Source: Glycomyces amatae
Lineage (GTDB): Bacteria > Actinomycetota > Actinomycetes > Mycobacteriales > Micromonosporaceae
NCBI RefSeq assembly: GCF_020991375.1
Contig: NZ_JAJLQZ010000001.1
Coordinates: forward strand, 186,001 to 250,000
DNA: 64,000 nucleotides
Direction of reading: 5' to 3'
Below the pieces are notes generated by a model, which saw only the letters and a program-made list of their open reading frames with translations, was not told the origin of the DNA and searched no databases. Below are positions 41,838 to 51,209 of this stretch, in pieces (position 1 is the first letter of the stretch; every line of letters starts with the position of its first letter). The position numbers and the translations under genes were made by a program.

Positions 41838-42791
41838 TCAGGCCGCCGGGCCCTCGACCGGGCCGTGCGCCAAGTGGACGCTGCGGGCCCCGCCGCGCAT
41901 CCGGATGCGCCGCGCCAGGGCCACCGCGTGCTTGACGTCGTGGGCCAGGAACAGGACCGTCGGCCCCGAACCGGAGACGTGCGCGGCCAGGGCCCCCTCC
42001 GCGAGCCCGCCGTGCATGAGCGAGGCCAGCTGCGGGCGCAGGCTCACGGCCGCGGCCTCCATGTCGTTGACCAGGAGCCGGGCGAGCTCGTCGGCGCTCG
42101 CGCCGCCCTCGAACGCCTGCACGATCGCGTCCACGTCGGACGAGAAGCGGCCGATGCCGTCCTCGCGGAGCCGGTCGACCTCCTTGTAGCACTCGGGCGT
42201 CGAGATCTGCGTGTCCGTCGTGGCCACGACCCAGTGCCACGACCCCTTCGCCGCGACGGGCGTCAGCTCCTCGCCGCGCCCGGCGCCGATCGCGGTGCCG
42301 CCCTTGAGGCAGAACGGGACGTCGGAGCCGAGCCCGGCCGCGAGCCGGTGCAGCTCGGCGTCGCCGATCGGCACCTCCCACAGCCGCGCGCACGCGATGA
42401 GCGCCCCGGCCGCGTCCGCCGAGCCCCCCGCGAGCCCCCCGGCGACGGGGATGCGCTTGTTCACATGGAGGCGCACGTCCGGTTCGATCCCCGCGTACAG
42501 GGCGACGAGCTTCGCGGCCTGGTACGCCAGGTTGGCCTCGTCCGTCGGCAGCGTCCCGGCGCCCTCGCCCGAGAGGGTCAGCCTGATCCCCGGCCCCTCC
42601 GAGCCCTCCGCGGTGCTGAGCCGCTCGGCGGAGACGGTGTCGTGCAGGCTGATCGCCTGGTACACCGTGGACAGCGCGTGGTAGCCGTCGGCGCGGGGGT
42701 CCCCGACGCCCAGGTGCGGGTTGATCTTGGCGGGGACGTCGACGCTGATCGACGGCCCGGCGGGCTGGGCGGGCGCGGTCTGTCCGGTCAT
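41838..42791 (-). CDS. ispE: 4-diphosphocytidyl-2-C-methyl-D-erythritol kinase
   Basis: The 317-residue GHMP kinase catalyses the ATP-dependent step of the MEP isoprenoid pathway. It has the N-terminal substrate motif VDVPAKINPHLGVGDPRADGYHAL, the GHMP ATP motif IPVAGGLAGGSADAAGAL, LGSDVPFCLKGGTAIGAGRGE and the C-terminal AHVSGSGPTVLFLA. It is the last of the prfC-rsmA-ispE row, starting two bases before the rsmA stop region. The rsmA-ispE order is widely conserved in actinobacteria. Confidence 0.96.
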   Translation of the reverse strand: MTGQTAPAQPAGPSISVDVPAKINPHLGVGDPRADGYHALSTVYQAISLHDTVSAERLSTAEGSEGPGIRLTLSGEGAGTLPTDEANLAYQAAKLVALYAGIEPDVRLHVNKRIPVAGGLAGGSADAAGALIACARLWEVPIGDAELHRLAAGLGSDVPFCLKGGTAIGAGRGEELTPVAAKGSWHWVVATTDTQISTPECYKEVDRLREDGIGRFSSDVDAIVQAFEGGASADELARLLVNDMEAAAVSLRPQLASLMHGGLAEGALAAHVSGSGPTVLFLAHDVKHAVALARRIRMRGGARSVHLAHGPVEGPAA

Positions 42792-42793
42792 TC

Positions 42794-43663
42794 TCAGGCC
42801 TCCTGCGGTGGCGGTGCGGTCTCGCCCAGCGCCTCCCTGGCGTCGGCGAGGGCGATGAACTCCGCTATGTCCAACGACTCACCCCGCCTGGTGGGTTCGA
42901 TGCCCGCCCGTTCGAGCACCGCGTCCGCGCCCGCGCCGGCCCACGACTTGAGCGACTGGCGCAGCATCTTGCGCCGCTGCCCGAACGCGGCGTCGACCGC
43001 GCCGAAGACCTCGACGCGGTTCGCCTCCGGGCTCTCGATGCGCTCGAAGGCGACCAGGGCGCTGGCGACGTTGGGCACCGGCCAGAAGACGTTCTGCGAG
43101 ACCGAGCCGGCGCGCCGCGCCTTGGCGTACCAGGCCATCTTGACGCTGGGCGCGCCGTAGATCTTCGAGCCGGGCTGCGCGGTGAGCCGGTCGCCCACCT
43201 CGGCCTGGACCATCACCAGGCCCTTCCGGAGGCTCGGGAAGTGCTCCAGGGCGTGCAGGACGACGGGCACGGCCACGTTGTAGGGCAGGTTCGCGACGAG
43301 CGCGGTGGGCGGCTCGGGCAGCTGCTCGGGGCGGATGCGGGCGGCGTCGGCCTCCACGACCGTGAGCCGCCCGTGCTCCTCGGGGGCGCGGTGGGCGACC
43401 GTGGTGGGCAGGGCGAGGGCGAGCTTCGGGTCGATCTCGACGGCGACGACGCGCCGGGCGGTCTCGATGAGCGCCAGGGTGAGCGAGCCGAGTCCCGGGC
43501 CGACCTCCATGACGACGTCGTCGGCGTCGAGCTTCGCGGCGGCGGCGATGCGGCGCACCGTGTTCGCGTCGACGACGAAGTTCTGGCCCCACTTCTTCGT
43601 CGGCGAGATCGCCAGGCCCCGCGACAGGGCCCGGACGTCGCCCGAGGTCAGCAGGCGGGCCAT
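42794..43663 (-). CDS. rsmA: 16S rRNA dimethyladenosine transferase
   Basis: The 289-residue methyltransferase dimethylates two adjacent adenosines near the 3' end of 16S rRNA. It shows the family's [21 protein letters not shown] motif [15 protein letters not shown], acidic [10 protein letters not shown], and the catalytic [17 protein letters not shown]-terminal helical domain includes [15 protein letters not shown]. Its ATG shares a base with the prfC stop (TGATG). Loss of this gene gives kasugamycin resistance in other bacteria; it is intact here. Confidence 0.96.
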   Translation of the reverse strand: MARLLTSGDVRALSRGLAISPTKKWGQNFVVDANTVRRIAAAAKLDADDVVMEVGPGLGSLTLALIETARRVVAVEIDPKLALALPTTVAHRAPEEHGRLTVVEADAARIRPEQLPEPPTALVANLPYNVAVPVVLHALEHFPSLRKGLVMVQAEVGDRLTAQPGSKIYGAPSVKMAWYAKARRAGSVSQNVFWPVPNVASALVAFERIESPEANRVEVFGAVDAAFGQRRKMLRQSLKSWAGAGADAVLERAGIEPTRRGESLDIAEFIALADAREALGETAPPPQEA

Positions 43664-45294
43664 CAGCCCTGGCCCCCGGCCAGGAGCGGCTCGAGCTTCA
43701 ACCCCGGGTGGTCGTTGACGATGGTCTGGATCCGGTACTTGTTCGGCAGGGCCACCAGGTGAGCGCCGTCCCGGGGGCGCGTGAACACCTCGACGCCCGG
43801 CGAGGTGCGCAGGCGGGCCGCGCCCTCGGCGTCGGTGAGGCGCGCGAGCTGGTACGGCAGGTGGTCGATGGTGGCCGGGACGTCGAACTCGGCGGCCAGG
43901 CGCGCGACGGTGACCTCGAACTGGAGCGGGCCGACCGCGGCGAGCACGGGCGTGGCCTCGCCGCGGCGCTCGGAGTAGAGCACCTGCACCACGCCCTCGG
44001 CGTCGAGCTGGGCGATGCCGCGGCGGAACCGCTTGGCCTTGGAGGTGTCGTGCATCTGGAGCGCCCCGAAGTGCTCGGGCGCGAACGCCGGCAGCGGCGG
44101 GAACTCGACGGCCCTCCCGGTGTAGATCGTGTCGCCCACCGACAGGCCGGTGGCGTTGACCAGGCCCACGATGTCGCCGGGCCAGGCCTCCTCGACGGTG
44201 TCGCGGGAGGCCCCGAAGAGCGTCTGCGCGTACTTGGTGGACATGGTGCGGCCGGTCTGGGCCTGCGTGACCTGCATGCCGCGCTCGAACTTGCCGGAGC
44301 AGACGCGGATGAACGCGAGCTGGTCGCGGTGGGAGGCGTTCATGTTCGCCTGGGACTTGAACACGAACCCGGAGAAGCCCGCCTCCAGTTCGCGCGGCCC
44401 GCCCGCGGCGTCGTCGCGCGCGAACGGGGAGGGCGCGATGTCCACCAGGAGGTCGAGGAGCTGGCCCACGCCGAAGTGCACGAGCGCGGCCCCGAACAGG
44501 GTCGGGGTGGTGTGCCCGGCCTCGAAGGTCTTCGGGTCGAAGTCGGCCTCGACCTCGGAGAGGAGCTCGGACTCCTCGCGGGCGCGCTCGTAGTCGGGGC
44601 CGAACGCGGCGAGCGCGGCGTCCTCGTCCAGGAACTCGGCCACGGCCAGCTGCTGGCCGCCGGGGGAGCGCTCGTAGCGGACCATGCCCGGCACCTGCGG
44701 GCCCGCCTCGCGCCGGCCCTCGTCCCCTCCGGCGAACCCGACCCGCTCGATGACCCCGCGGAACTCGCCGCCCACGCCGACCGGCCAGGTCACCGGGGTC
44801 GGCTTGATGCCGATGCGGGTCTCGATCTCCTCGATGAGCTCGAGGGCGTCCTTGGCGGGGCGGTCCCACTTGTTGACGAAGGTGATGACGGGGATGCGCC
44901 GGGCCCGGCACACCTCGAACAGCTTCAGGGTCTGCGGCTCGAGGCCCTTGGCGGCGTCCAGGAGCATCACGGCGGCGTCGACGGCGGTGAGGACCCGGTA
45001 GGTGTCCTCGGAGAAGTCGGCGTGGCCAGGGGTGTCGAGGAGGTTCACGACGCAGCCGCGGTACTCGAACTGGAGGGCCGCGGAGGTGATGGAGATGCCG
45101 CGGTCCTGCTCCATGGACATCCAGTCGGAGACCACGCCCTTGCGGTCGCCCTTGCCGTGGACGGCGCCGGCCGAGGAGATGGCGCGGCCGTACAGGGCCA
45201 GGGCCTCGGTGATCGTCGACTTGCCGGCGTCGGGGTGGGAGATCACCGCGAAGGTGCGGCGGCGCGCGGCCTCGGCCGCGATGTGGCTGGACAT
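43663..45294 (-). CDS. prfC: Peptide chain release factor 3
   Basis: The 543-residue GTPase recycles release factors 1 and 2 from the ribosome. G1 reads [10 protein letters not shown]3 [15 protein letters not shown]4 [28 protein letters not shown] is the RF3 switch region, and the C-terminal domain contains [13 protein letters not shown] and PLQFEV. Length and motif order match RF3 rather than EF-G. It is coupled to rsmA by a one-base overlap. Confidence 0.95.
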   Translation of the reverse strand: MSSHIAAEAARRRTFAVISHPDAGKSTITEALALYGRAISSAGAVHGKGDRKGVVSDWMSMEQDRGISITSAALQFEYRGCVVNLLDTPGHADFSEDTYRVLTAVDAAVMLLDAAKGLEPQTLKLFEVCRARRIPVITFVNKWDRPAKDALELIEEIETRIGIKPTPVTWPVGVGGEFRGVIERVGFAGGDEGRREAGPQVPGMVRYERSPGGQQLAVAEFLDEDAALAAFGPDYERAREESELLSEVEADFDPKTFEAGHTTPTLFGAALVHFGVGQLLDLLVDIAPSPFARDDAAGGPRELEAGFSGFVFKSQANMNASHRDQLAFIRVCSGKFERGMQVTQAQTGRTMSTKYAQTLFGASRDTVEEAWPGDIVGLVNATGLSVGDTIYTGRAVEFPPLPAFAPEHFGALQMHDTSKAKRFRRGIAQLDAEGVVQVLYSERRGEATPVLAAVGPLQFEVTVARLAAEFDVPATIDHLPYQLARLTDAEGAARLRTSPGVEVFTRPRDGAHLVALPNKYRIQTIVNDHPGLKLEPLLAGGQG

Positions 45295-45386
45295 GGGTTC
45301 CTCAAGGTGTGGCGTGACTGGATTGGGAGGGCGGAGCGGGCCCGACGTTCAACCATAGCCGTGGACGGCGACGCGGGCGCGCCGCT

Positions 45387-45842
45387 CTACCCTGCCAGTT
45401 CGGCCTTCACGATCCCGGCCACGACCTTGCCGTCGGCGCGCCCGGCGGTCTTCGGGCCGAGGGCCTTCATGACCTTGCCCATGTCCTTGGGGCCGGTGAA
45501 GCCGCCCTCGGCGATCGCGTCGCGCACCAGCCGCGTGACTTCGGCCTCAGTCAGCTCGCTCGGCAGGTACCGCTTGATCACGGCCTCCTCGGCGAGCTCG
45601 GCGTCCGCCGCCTCGGCGCGCCCGCCCGCGCGGAACGCCTCGGCCGCCTCCCGCCGCTGCTTCGCCTGCTTCACCAGGACCTTCACCACGTCGGTGTCGT
45701 CGAGCTCGCGCGGGGCGCTGCCTGCGATCTCTTCGTTCTTCACCGCCGCCAGCACCATGCGCAGCGTGCCCAGCGTCACCTTGTCCTGGGCCTTGAGGGC
45801 GGCTCGCATATCGGTTTCCAACTGGGTCTTCAGCTCGTTCAT
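45387..45842 (-). CDS. GatB/YqeY domain protein
   Basis: The 151-residue protein matches YqeY, a stand-alone relative of the tail of amidotransferase subunit GatB: MRAALKAQDKVTLGTLRMVLAAVKNEEI, then AEEAVIKRYLPSELTEAEV and GPKDMGKVMKALGPKTAGRADGKVV. It is expected to bind tRNA; its role is not settled. TAGATT lies eight bases before the ATG and overlaps the divergent -10 box of the metallophosphoesterase by two bases, so the two promoters may compete. Confidence 0.9.
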   Translation of the reverse strand: MNELKTQLETDMRAALKAQDKVTLGTLRMVLAAVKNEEIAGSAPRELDDTDVVKVLVKQAKQRREAAEAFRAGGRAEAADAELAEEAVIKRYLPSELTEAEVTRLVRDAIAEGGFTGPKDMGKVMKALGPKTAGRADGKVVAGIVKAELAG

Positions 45843-45850
45843 ATCTCGAC

Positions 45851-45860
45851 AATCTACCGT
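45851..45860. promoter_or_regulatory. Overlapping divergent -10 boxes of yqeY and the metallophosphoesterase
   Basis: On the + strand TACCGT (45855-45860) ends six bases before ATG 45867. On the - strand TAGATT (45856-45851) ends eight bases before ATG 45842. The two hexamers share two bases. Confidence 0.55.
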
Positions 45861-45866
45861 TGGGGT

Positions 45867-46763
45867 ATGAAGATCAGCCGTGGACTTGCCGCAGCAGCCG
45901 GGATCGGGGTCGGCGCCGGGGCGCTGGCACTCGCCTACGCCTCCCTATACGAGCGCGTCCAGTACACGCTCCGGCACTTCGCGGTGCCGGCGCTGCCCGA
46001 GGGCGCCGAGCCCATCCGCGTCCTGCACATCTCCGACCTGCACATGACGCCCGGCCAGGTGCGCAAGGCCCACTGGGTCGCGTCCCTGGCCGCGCTCGAC
46101 CCGGACCTGGTGCTCCTCACCGGCGACAACCTGGCCCACCCGGACGCGGTGGACCTGGTGTCCAAGACGCTCCGGCCGCTCCTGGGCGCCCCGGGCGCGT
46201 TCGTGTTCGGCTCGAACGACTACTACGCGCCGGTGTTCAAGAACCCGCTCCAGTACTTCAACCCGAACCACGAGCACAAGTACGGGGAGCCGCTGCCGAC
46301 CGAGGAGCTGCGGAAGGTCCTCACCGACGGCGGGTGGTCCGACCTCAACAACCACGCGGTCGACAAGGTCGTGGCCGGGCTCGACGTCCACTTCGCGGGC
46401 GTGGACGACCCCCACTTCGACCTCGACGACTACGAGCTGGTCGCCGGGCCGGTGCCGCAGGGCGCCGACCTGTCGATCGGGCTGACCCACTCGCCGGAGC
46501 CGCGCGTGCTCGACGAGTTCGCGCGCGACGGCTACGACTTCGTCGCGGCCGGGCACACCCACGGGGGGCAGGTCTGCGTGCCCGGGTACGGGGCGCTGGT
46601 CACCAACTGCGGGATCGACCGGGAGCGGGTCAAGGGCCTGCACCCGTGGGAGGACATGTGGCTGCACGTCTCGGCGGGGCTGGGCACCAGCCCGTACGCG
46701 CCGGTGCGGTTCGCGTGCGCCCCGGAGGCGAGCCTCCTGACGTTCGTGCCGCGGGCCTTCTAG
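45867..46763 (+). CDS. Metallophosphoesterase with N-terminal membrane segment
   Basis: The 298-residue protein has a hydrophobic N-terminus (about 5-25) that could be an uncleaved signal anchor, then a calcineurin-like phosphoesterase: [30 protein letters not shown] and AGHTHGGQ, the four metal-binding blocks. It resembles YkuE/LpxH-like enzymes that act on phospholipids or nucleotides; the substrate is unknown. It starts six bases after TACCGT. A GC-rich hairpin follows at 46772-46795. Confidence 0.9.
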   Translation: MKISRGLAAAAGIGVGAGALALAYASLYERVQYTLRHFAVPALPEGAEPIRVLHISDLHMTPGQVRKAHWVASLAALDPDLVLLTGDNLAHPDAVDLVSKTLRPLLGAPGAFVFGSNDYYAPVFKNPLQYFNPNHEHKYGEPLPTEELRKVLTDGGWSDLNNHAVDKVVAGLDVHFAGVDDPHFDLDDYELVAGPVPQGADLSIGLTHSPEPRVLDEFARDGYDFVAAGHTHGGQVCVPGYGALVTNCGIDRERVKGLHPWEDMWLHVSAGLGTSPYAPVRFACAPEASLLTFVPRAF

Positions 46764-46771
46764 CCGCGGGC

Positions 46772-46795
46772 GGGGCCCGGGTGTGACCGGGCCCC
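46772..46795. terminator. Hairpin after the metallophosphoesterase gene
   Basis: GGGGCCCGG and CCGGGCCCC pair perfectly around a six-base loop. Confidence 0.7.
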
Positions 46796-46889
46796 GACCT
46801 TCGCGGACCCCGTTCGACGAGCGCAGGGAGCCTCGGGTAGCATTTCAACCCGATGCGGATGCCCAGCGTGCGCACGGAAAACAGAACAT

Positions 46890-46966
46890 CGGGTTGTGGC
46901 GCAGCTTGGTAGCGCACCTCGTTCGGGACGAGGGGGTCGCAGGTTCAAATCCTGTCAACCCGACCA
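46890..46966 (+). tRNA. tRNA-Pro(CGG) with encoded CCA
   Basis: Cloverleaf: acceptor CGGGTTG/CAACCCG, anticodon stem CCTCG/CGAGG with loop TTCGGGA (anticodon CGG), T-arm GCAGG-TTCAAAT-CCTGT, discriminator A. CCA follows directly at 46964-46966, unlike the two tRNAs at 13 kb. Confidence 0.95.
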
Positions 46967-46973
46967 CAGCGAA

Positions 46974-46998
46974 GAGGGGGCCGAAAGGCCCTCTTTTT
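46974..46998 (+). terminator. Intrinsic terminator after tRNA-Pro
   Basis: GAGGG-GGCC, GAAA loop, GGCCCTC and then TTTTT, a textbook hairpin with a U-tract, eight bases after the CCA. Confidence 0.9.
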
Positions 46999-47336
46999 CG
47001 TTCGCGAACGGCTCGACCTCGCGCTCGCTCGTCTTGACGACGAAGCGCCCGTCCCGCAGGTGCGCCCAGCGGTCGTCGAGCGCGACCGAGTCGAGCAGGT
47101 CGCAGATCAGCCGGGCGTGGGCGAGATGGTCGACGGCGAACGCGACCTCGTAGCCGTCCGCCGTTGCGGTGCGGGTGTCGGCGACGGTGACGCCGGCGTT
47201 CGTGATGAGCGCGCGAAGGGGGCCGACCGCCCCGGAGGCGAGGAGCTCCCCGGCGCGGTCGGCGGGCCATCGCCGTCACCGCCGAGCGGCCGAGCCCGCC
47301 CGTCGGGCCCGTGACGAGCACGGTGCCCGCGCTCAC
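46999..47336 (-). pseudogene. Truncated and frameshifted short-chain dehydrogenase
   Basis: The minus strand starts at GTG 47336 with a Rossmann motif (GTVLVTGPTGGLGRSAVTAMA). After about 23 codons the SDR sequence jumps frame and resumes as ADRAGELLASGAVGPLRALITNAGVT and YEVAFAVDHLAHARLICDLLDS, recognisable NAG and catalytic-region blocks. The stretch between strands 1 and 4 is missing, and so is the C-terminus with the YxxxK site, as the frame runs into the tRNA-Pro terminator. GTGA overlap with the stop of the intact SDR at 47333 shows it was once a coupled second cistron. It is a decayed paralogue, not a working enzyme. Confidence 0.8.
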
Positions 47337-48040
47337 CAGGCCACCGGTCCCTGCGCGGCGGTGAACGTCCCCGTCGGGCCGTCCGGTCCGAGCAGGGCCG
47401 CCCGCACGATGATCTCGGCGCCCTCTTCTACGGTCTGCGTGCCGGTGCCGCCGTTGAGGTCGGTGTTCGTGTAGCCGGGGTCGACCGCGTTGACGCGGAT
47501 GCCGGGGAGCGCCTTGGCGTACTGGACCGTGATCGCGTTGACCGCCGCCTTCGACGTCGGGTAGCCGAGGCCCGGATAGAAGTGGACGGGGCTCGCGGGA
47601 TCGCTGAGGCCGGCGAGTGAGCCGAGGCCGCTGGAGACGTTGACGATGACGGGCGCGGCGGAGCGCTGGAGCAGTGGGAGGAGGGCGTGCGTCGTCCTCA
47701 CGATGCCGAAGACGTTGGTCTCGAAGGTCGTGCGCAGTTCGTCGGCGGTCGTGTCCGCCGGGGCCGGGACCGCGTTGCCGGGGAGGCGCGGTTCGACGCC
47801 GGCGTTGTTGACGAGCACGTCGAGCCCGCCTTCCGCCTCGAGCTGCGCCGCGGCGGCGCGGACGGAGGCGTCGTCGGTCACGTCGAGGTGCATGAACCGG
47901 GCGCCGAGTTCGCGGGCGGTGGCGCGCCCGCGGGCCTCGTCGCGGGCGCCGACGTAGACGGTGTGCCCGGCGGCGGTGAGGCGGCGGGCGGTCTCCCGGC
48001 CGAGGCCCTTGTTCGCCCCGGTGATGAGTGTCGTGGTCAT
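47333..48040 (-). CDS. Short-chain dehydrogenase/reductase
   Basis: The 235-residue classical SDR has the NADP-binding TLITGANKGLGRETARRL (TGxxxGxG), VLVNNAGVE, Ser in VNVSSGLG and the catalytic YPTSK. It resembles carbonyl-reductase-like SDRs that use NADPH; the substrate is unknown. It is divergent from an XRE/MmyB-type regulator, a frequent arrangement in which the regulator controls the dehydrogenase. A decayed SDR lies immediately downstream. Confidence 0.9.
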   Translation of the reverse strand: MTTTLITGANKGLGRETARRLTAAGHTVYVGARDEARGRATARELGARFMHLDVTDDASVRAAAAQLEAEGGLDVLVNNAGVEPRLPGNAVPAPADTTADELRTTFETNVFGIVRTTHALLPLLQRSAAPVIVNVSSGLGSLAGLSDPASPVHFYPGLGYPTSKAAVNAITVQYAKALPGIRVNAVDPGYTNTDLNGGTGTQTVEEGAEIIVRAALLGPDGPTGTFTAAQGPVAW

Positions 48041-48141
48041 GCGTCGATCCTCGGGCTTTTTCGGAGCGGCGGGCAGTCGTCCGCTTGTCGTAGGAACGGC
48101 AGGGCCAGGACACGGGCCGCCGTCCGATGCACACTCGACCT

Positions 48142-48981
48142 ATGGAGCACTGGGATTTCGGTCAGGCGGTGCGCCGCTGGCGCGACCGCGTCTCACCCGG
48201 ATCGGTCGGGGTCCCCGTCGGCGGGCGGCGCCGCGCGGCCGGCCTGCGCCGGGAGGAGCTCGCCGGGCTCGCCGGGATCTCGGTCGACTACCTGACCAGG
48301 CTCGAGCAGGGCCGGGCGACCTCGCCGTCCGTCCAGGTCGTCGAGGCGCTCGCCCGCGCCCTCCGGCTCACCGACGGCGAGCGCGAGCTCCTCTTCCGGC
48401 TCTCGGGGCAGCCCGTGCCGAGCCGCAAGACCGTCTCCTCGCGGATCACCCCGAGCGTGCAGCGCCTGCTCGACCGGCTCGCGAACACGCCGGTGGCCGT
48501 CTACGACGCGACCTGGACCCTCGTCGTCGCCAACGCCCCGTACGACGCGCTGATGGGCGCGGCCTCCGCCTGGCAGGGCATCGAGCGCAACAGCATCTGG
48601 CGCAACCTCGTCGGGCCCGGCAACCGGGTCGTCCACACCCCCGAGGAGCAGGCGGAGCTCCAGGCGCAGCTCGTCGCCGATCTGCGGCTCACGGCGGCCC
48701 GCTACCCCGCCGACCCCCGCCTCCACCGCCTCGTGAGGAGGCTCGGCGCGCACAGCCCCCGTTTCGTCGAACTGTGGGGGGCGGACGCCCCGGATCCGAG
48801 GAGCGGCCGGCGCAAGACCATTGAGCACCCCGAGGTCGGGCCGATAGCGCTCGACTGCGACACCCTCGTCGTCGCGGAGGACGACCTGCGCATCATGGTC
48901 TACTCGGCCGAACCCGGTACCGAGGACGCCGAGCGCCTCGCCCTCGCCGTCGTGCTCGGCACGCAGACGCTCGTGGAGTGA
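48142..48981 (+). CDS. XRE-family regulator with MmyB-like ligand-binding domain
   Basis: The 279-residue protein has an N-terminal helix-turn-helix (GLRREELAGLAGISVDYLTRLEQGRATSPS) and a C-terminal PAS-like MmyB/MLTR domain (AVYDATWTLVVANAPYDALMG through the RFVELWG motif). Members sense small ligands, possibly fatty acids, and often control adjacent SDR genes; one lies divergently here. ATG 48142 is preferred because CACACT, a -10-like box, ends six bases upstream; ATG 48127 is also in frame. Confidence 0.88.
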   Translation: MEHWDFGQAVRRWRDRVSPGSVGVPVGGRRRAAGLRREELAGLAGISVDYLTRLEQGRATSPSVQVVEALARALRLTDGERELLFRLSGQPVPSRKTVSSRITPSVQRLLDRLANTPVAVYDATWTLVVANAPYDALMGAASAWQGIERNSIWRNLVGPGNRVVHTPEEQAELQAQLVADLRLTAARYPADPRLHRLVRRLGAHSPRFVELWGADAPDPRSGRRKTIEHPEVGPIALDCDTLVVAEDDLRIMVYSAEPGTEDAERLALAVVLGTQTLVE

Positions 48982-49209
48982 GCAGGCGTGCCCTCGCCCG
49001 CACCGGCGCGCCGCCGCTTGTCCGGGCGAGCCGAGTCCGCAGCGGGGTTTCCGGCCTCGTTTCCGCTCGGGGCCTTCGCCATGCCCCGAACGAGTGAGGG
49101 CCTAACGGCTGGTAGCCGTTCGACCGCAAGAAGGATTCACGGGTCCCGGGATGCGGGCATAACCTGCTCGTACCCCTGCACGCTCCTCCTACCCTTATGG
49201 GAGACGACC
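48982..49209. other. Intergenic region before the excalibur gene
   Basis: About 230 bases with no gene. AACGGCTGGTAGCCGTT (about 49098-49114) forms a short hairpin. TACCCT near 49189 may be a -10 box for the gene at 49210. Confidence 0.4.
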
Positions 49210-49854
49210 GTGTCCACCGATCCCTCGACGGCGGGTCCGCAGCGGACCCGCGTCAAATCCTGGTCCCAGATGTCGACGGCCGAGAAGGTCGCCGTGATCC
49301 TCGTCCTCGCCGTCCCGGTGCTGTGCTGCGGCGGCGTCCTCAACATGATCGACGACGACGATCCCGAAACGGAGACGATCGCCGGGGAACCGACCGAGGA
49401 CGAGACCTCGGAGTCCGGATTCGAACTCCCCTCGGACCGCACGACCTTCTACGGTTCCACCGAAGCGCCCACGTCGGCTTCCCCCGAACCCGAGCCCACC
49501 ACCGAGGAAGCGGCCGAGGAGGAGCGGGAGGAGGCCGAGGAGGTCTACTACGAGAACTGCGACGCCGCCCGCGACGCGGGCGTCGCCCCGCTCTACGAGG
49601 ACGAGGACGGCTACCGCAGCGGACTCGACGGCGACGGCGACGGCGAGGCCTGCGAGGACTCGTCCTCCTCCGGCGGAGGCGGCGGTAGCGGCGGGGACGA
49701 CAGCGGCGGCGGCGATGACGACGACGATGACGGCGGCGTCTACTACGAGAACTGCGACGCGGCCCGCGCCGCCGGCGCCGCACCGGTCTACGCCGGCCAC
49801 CCCGGCTACGGTTCCCATCTCGACCGCGACGGCGACGGCGTCGCCTGCGAGTGA
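49210..49854 (+). CDS. Membrane-anchored protein with two excalibur domains
   Basis: The 214-residue protein has a short cytoplasmic N-terminus, one membrane helix (about 27-47), an acidic Thr/Ser/Glu/Pro-rich stalk, and two excalibur calcium-binding domains of about 37 residues. Each reads YYENCDAAR-x-AG-AP-Y, then a DxDGDGxxCE loop that resembles an EF-hand, with two Cys per domain. A Gly/Ser/Asp spacer joins them. The domains face outside. GTG 49210 has GGGAGA upstream; the frame stays open to 48988, but that extension looks non-coding. Function unknown; excalibur domains occur in extracellular nucleases and wall proteins. Confidence 0.85.
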   Translation: MSTDPSTAGPQRTRVKSWSQMSTAEKVAVILVLAVPVLCCGGVLNMIDDDDPETETIAGEPTEDETSESGFELPSDRTTFYGSTEAPTSASPEPEPTTEEAAEEEREEAEEVYYENCDAARDAGVAPLYEDEDGYRSGLDGDGDGEACEDSSSSGGGGGSGGDDSGGGDDDDDDGGVYYENCDAARAAGAAPVYAGHPGYGSHLDRDGDGVACE

Positions 49855-49936
49855 GCCCGCCTCCCGCTCGGGGGTGGAGAAAACTTCACCCCCGAGTCGG
49901 AGCCCAGCGGCAATGTGGGAGGCCGCCCCGCGAACC

Positions 49937-49942
49937 TACTGT
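49937..49942 (+). promoter_or_regulatory. -10 box of the histidine kinase operon (leaderless)
   Basis: TACTGT ends seven bases before the ATG at 49950. Confidence 0.6.
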
Positions 49943-49949
49943 TCTAGGC

Positions 49950-51209
49950 ATGGACATCTCAGCGACGCCGGCGCCCCTCTGGCGCCAAGCCCCGCTCATC
50001 GCGGTGCGGGCCCTATGGGAAGGGGAGACGTGGCGCTCCCTCATGCACCTCGTGACCGGCGGCGTGATCGGCCCCCTCGGCGGGAGCGTCATCGTCGGCC
50101 TGGTGGCCACGGCCTTCGCCGGACTCCTCACCGTCGTGGTCCCGCTCCTCGCGCTCGGCGCGATGCTGGTCGTCAGCGGCGTCCTCGCCGCGGTGCAGCG
50201 CAGCCGCCACGCCGCCTTCCTCGGCGCCCGGTGGCCCGCGGCGCCCACGCCGGCGGTGACATTCTCGCTCCGCGCCGTCCTGGACGTCCTGCGCAGCCCC
50301 AAGACCTGGCGGCCCTTCTCCTACAACGTCATCGCCGGCCTCTACGGCCCGTTCGCGGCGCTCTTCGCCGCGGTGGCCTGGACGTTCGGCCCGGCCATGC
50401 TCGCCGCCCCGCTCCTGGGGGCCTCCGGCAGCGGCGTGAGCCTGCGGCACTGGATCCTGTGCGGCGCCGGGCTCGTCACGGTGCTGGGCGCGCCCTGGCT
50501 CACCCGCGGCCTGGCCGCACTCGACGCGCTCATGGCCCGCCAGCTCCTGGGCGCCAACCGGGTCGAGGAGCTGGAGCTGCGCGTCACCGACCTCACCGCC
50601 AGCCGCGACTCCACGGTGGACGCGGCGGACGCGGAGCGGCGCCGCATCGAGCGCGACCTCCACGACGGCGCCCAGCAGCGCCTCACCTCCCTCGCCATGA
50701 ACCTCGGCATCGCCCGCGCCACCCTCACCGACCTGCCCGAGGACGCCGCCAAGGCCCTCGCTCAGGCCCACGAGGAGTCCAAACAGGTCCTCACCGACCT
50801 ACGGGACCTCGTGCGCGGCCTGCACCCCGCCGTCCTGGAGGACCGCGGCCTGGACGCCGCCCTCTCGGCGGTGGCCGCCCGCTCGCCGATCCCCGTCCGC
50901 CTCAAGGTCGACATGGACCGCCGCGTCGCCCGCGACGTCGAGGCCGTCGCCTACTTCGTGGTCTCCGAGACGCTCACCAACGCCGCCAGGCACTCCGGGG
51001 CCGAGCACGCCGCCGTCGAGGTGGCCCTCGCCGGGGAGCGCCTGCGGCTGAGGATCGTCGACGACGGCCGCGGCGGCGCCGACCCCGAGGGCGGCACCGG
51101 CCTGAAGGGGCTCGCCGACCGCGTCCGCTCGGTCGACGGCACCTTCCACCTGACCAGCCCGCTCGGCGGGCCCACCACCATCGAAGCGGAGCTGCCATGC
51201 GCGTCGTGA
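49950..51209 (+). CDS. Sensor histidine kinase, HisKA_3 type
   Basis: The 419-residue inner-membrane kinase has about four membrane helices in two pairs (about 35-85 and 125-195), little extracellular sequence, then the HisKA_3 dimerisation block ERRRIERDLHDGAQQRLTSLAMNL with the phosphorylated His, and an HATPase domain (SETLTNAARHSGA, the N-box; VDDGRGGADPEGGTGLKGLADRV, the G-boxes). It passes phosphate to the LuxR-type regulator whose gene overlaps it by 13 bases. The intramembrane-sensing layout resembles LiaS/DesK-like envelope stress sensors. TACTGT lies seven bases before the ATG. Confidence 0.93.
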   Translation: MDISATPAPLWRQAPLIAVRALWEGETWRSLMHLVTGGVIGPLGGSVIVGLVATAFAGLLTVVVPLLALGAMLVVSGVLAAVQRSRHAAFLGARWPAAPTPAVTFSLRAVLDVLRSPKTWRPFSYNVIAGLYGPFAALFAAVAWTFGPAMLAAPLLGASGSGVSLRHWILCGAGLVTVLGAPWLTRGLAALDALMARQLLGANRVEELELRVTDLTASRDSTVDAADAERRRIERDLHDGAQQRLTSLAMNLGIARATLTDLPEDAAKALAQAHEESKQVLTDLRDLVRGLHPAVLEDRGLDAALSAVAARSPIPVRLKVDMDRRVARDVEAVAYFVVSETLTNAARHSGAEHAAVEVALAGERLRLRIVDDGRGGADPEGGTGLKGLADRVRSVDGTFHLTSPLGGPTTIEAELPCAS

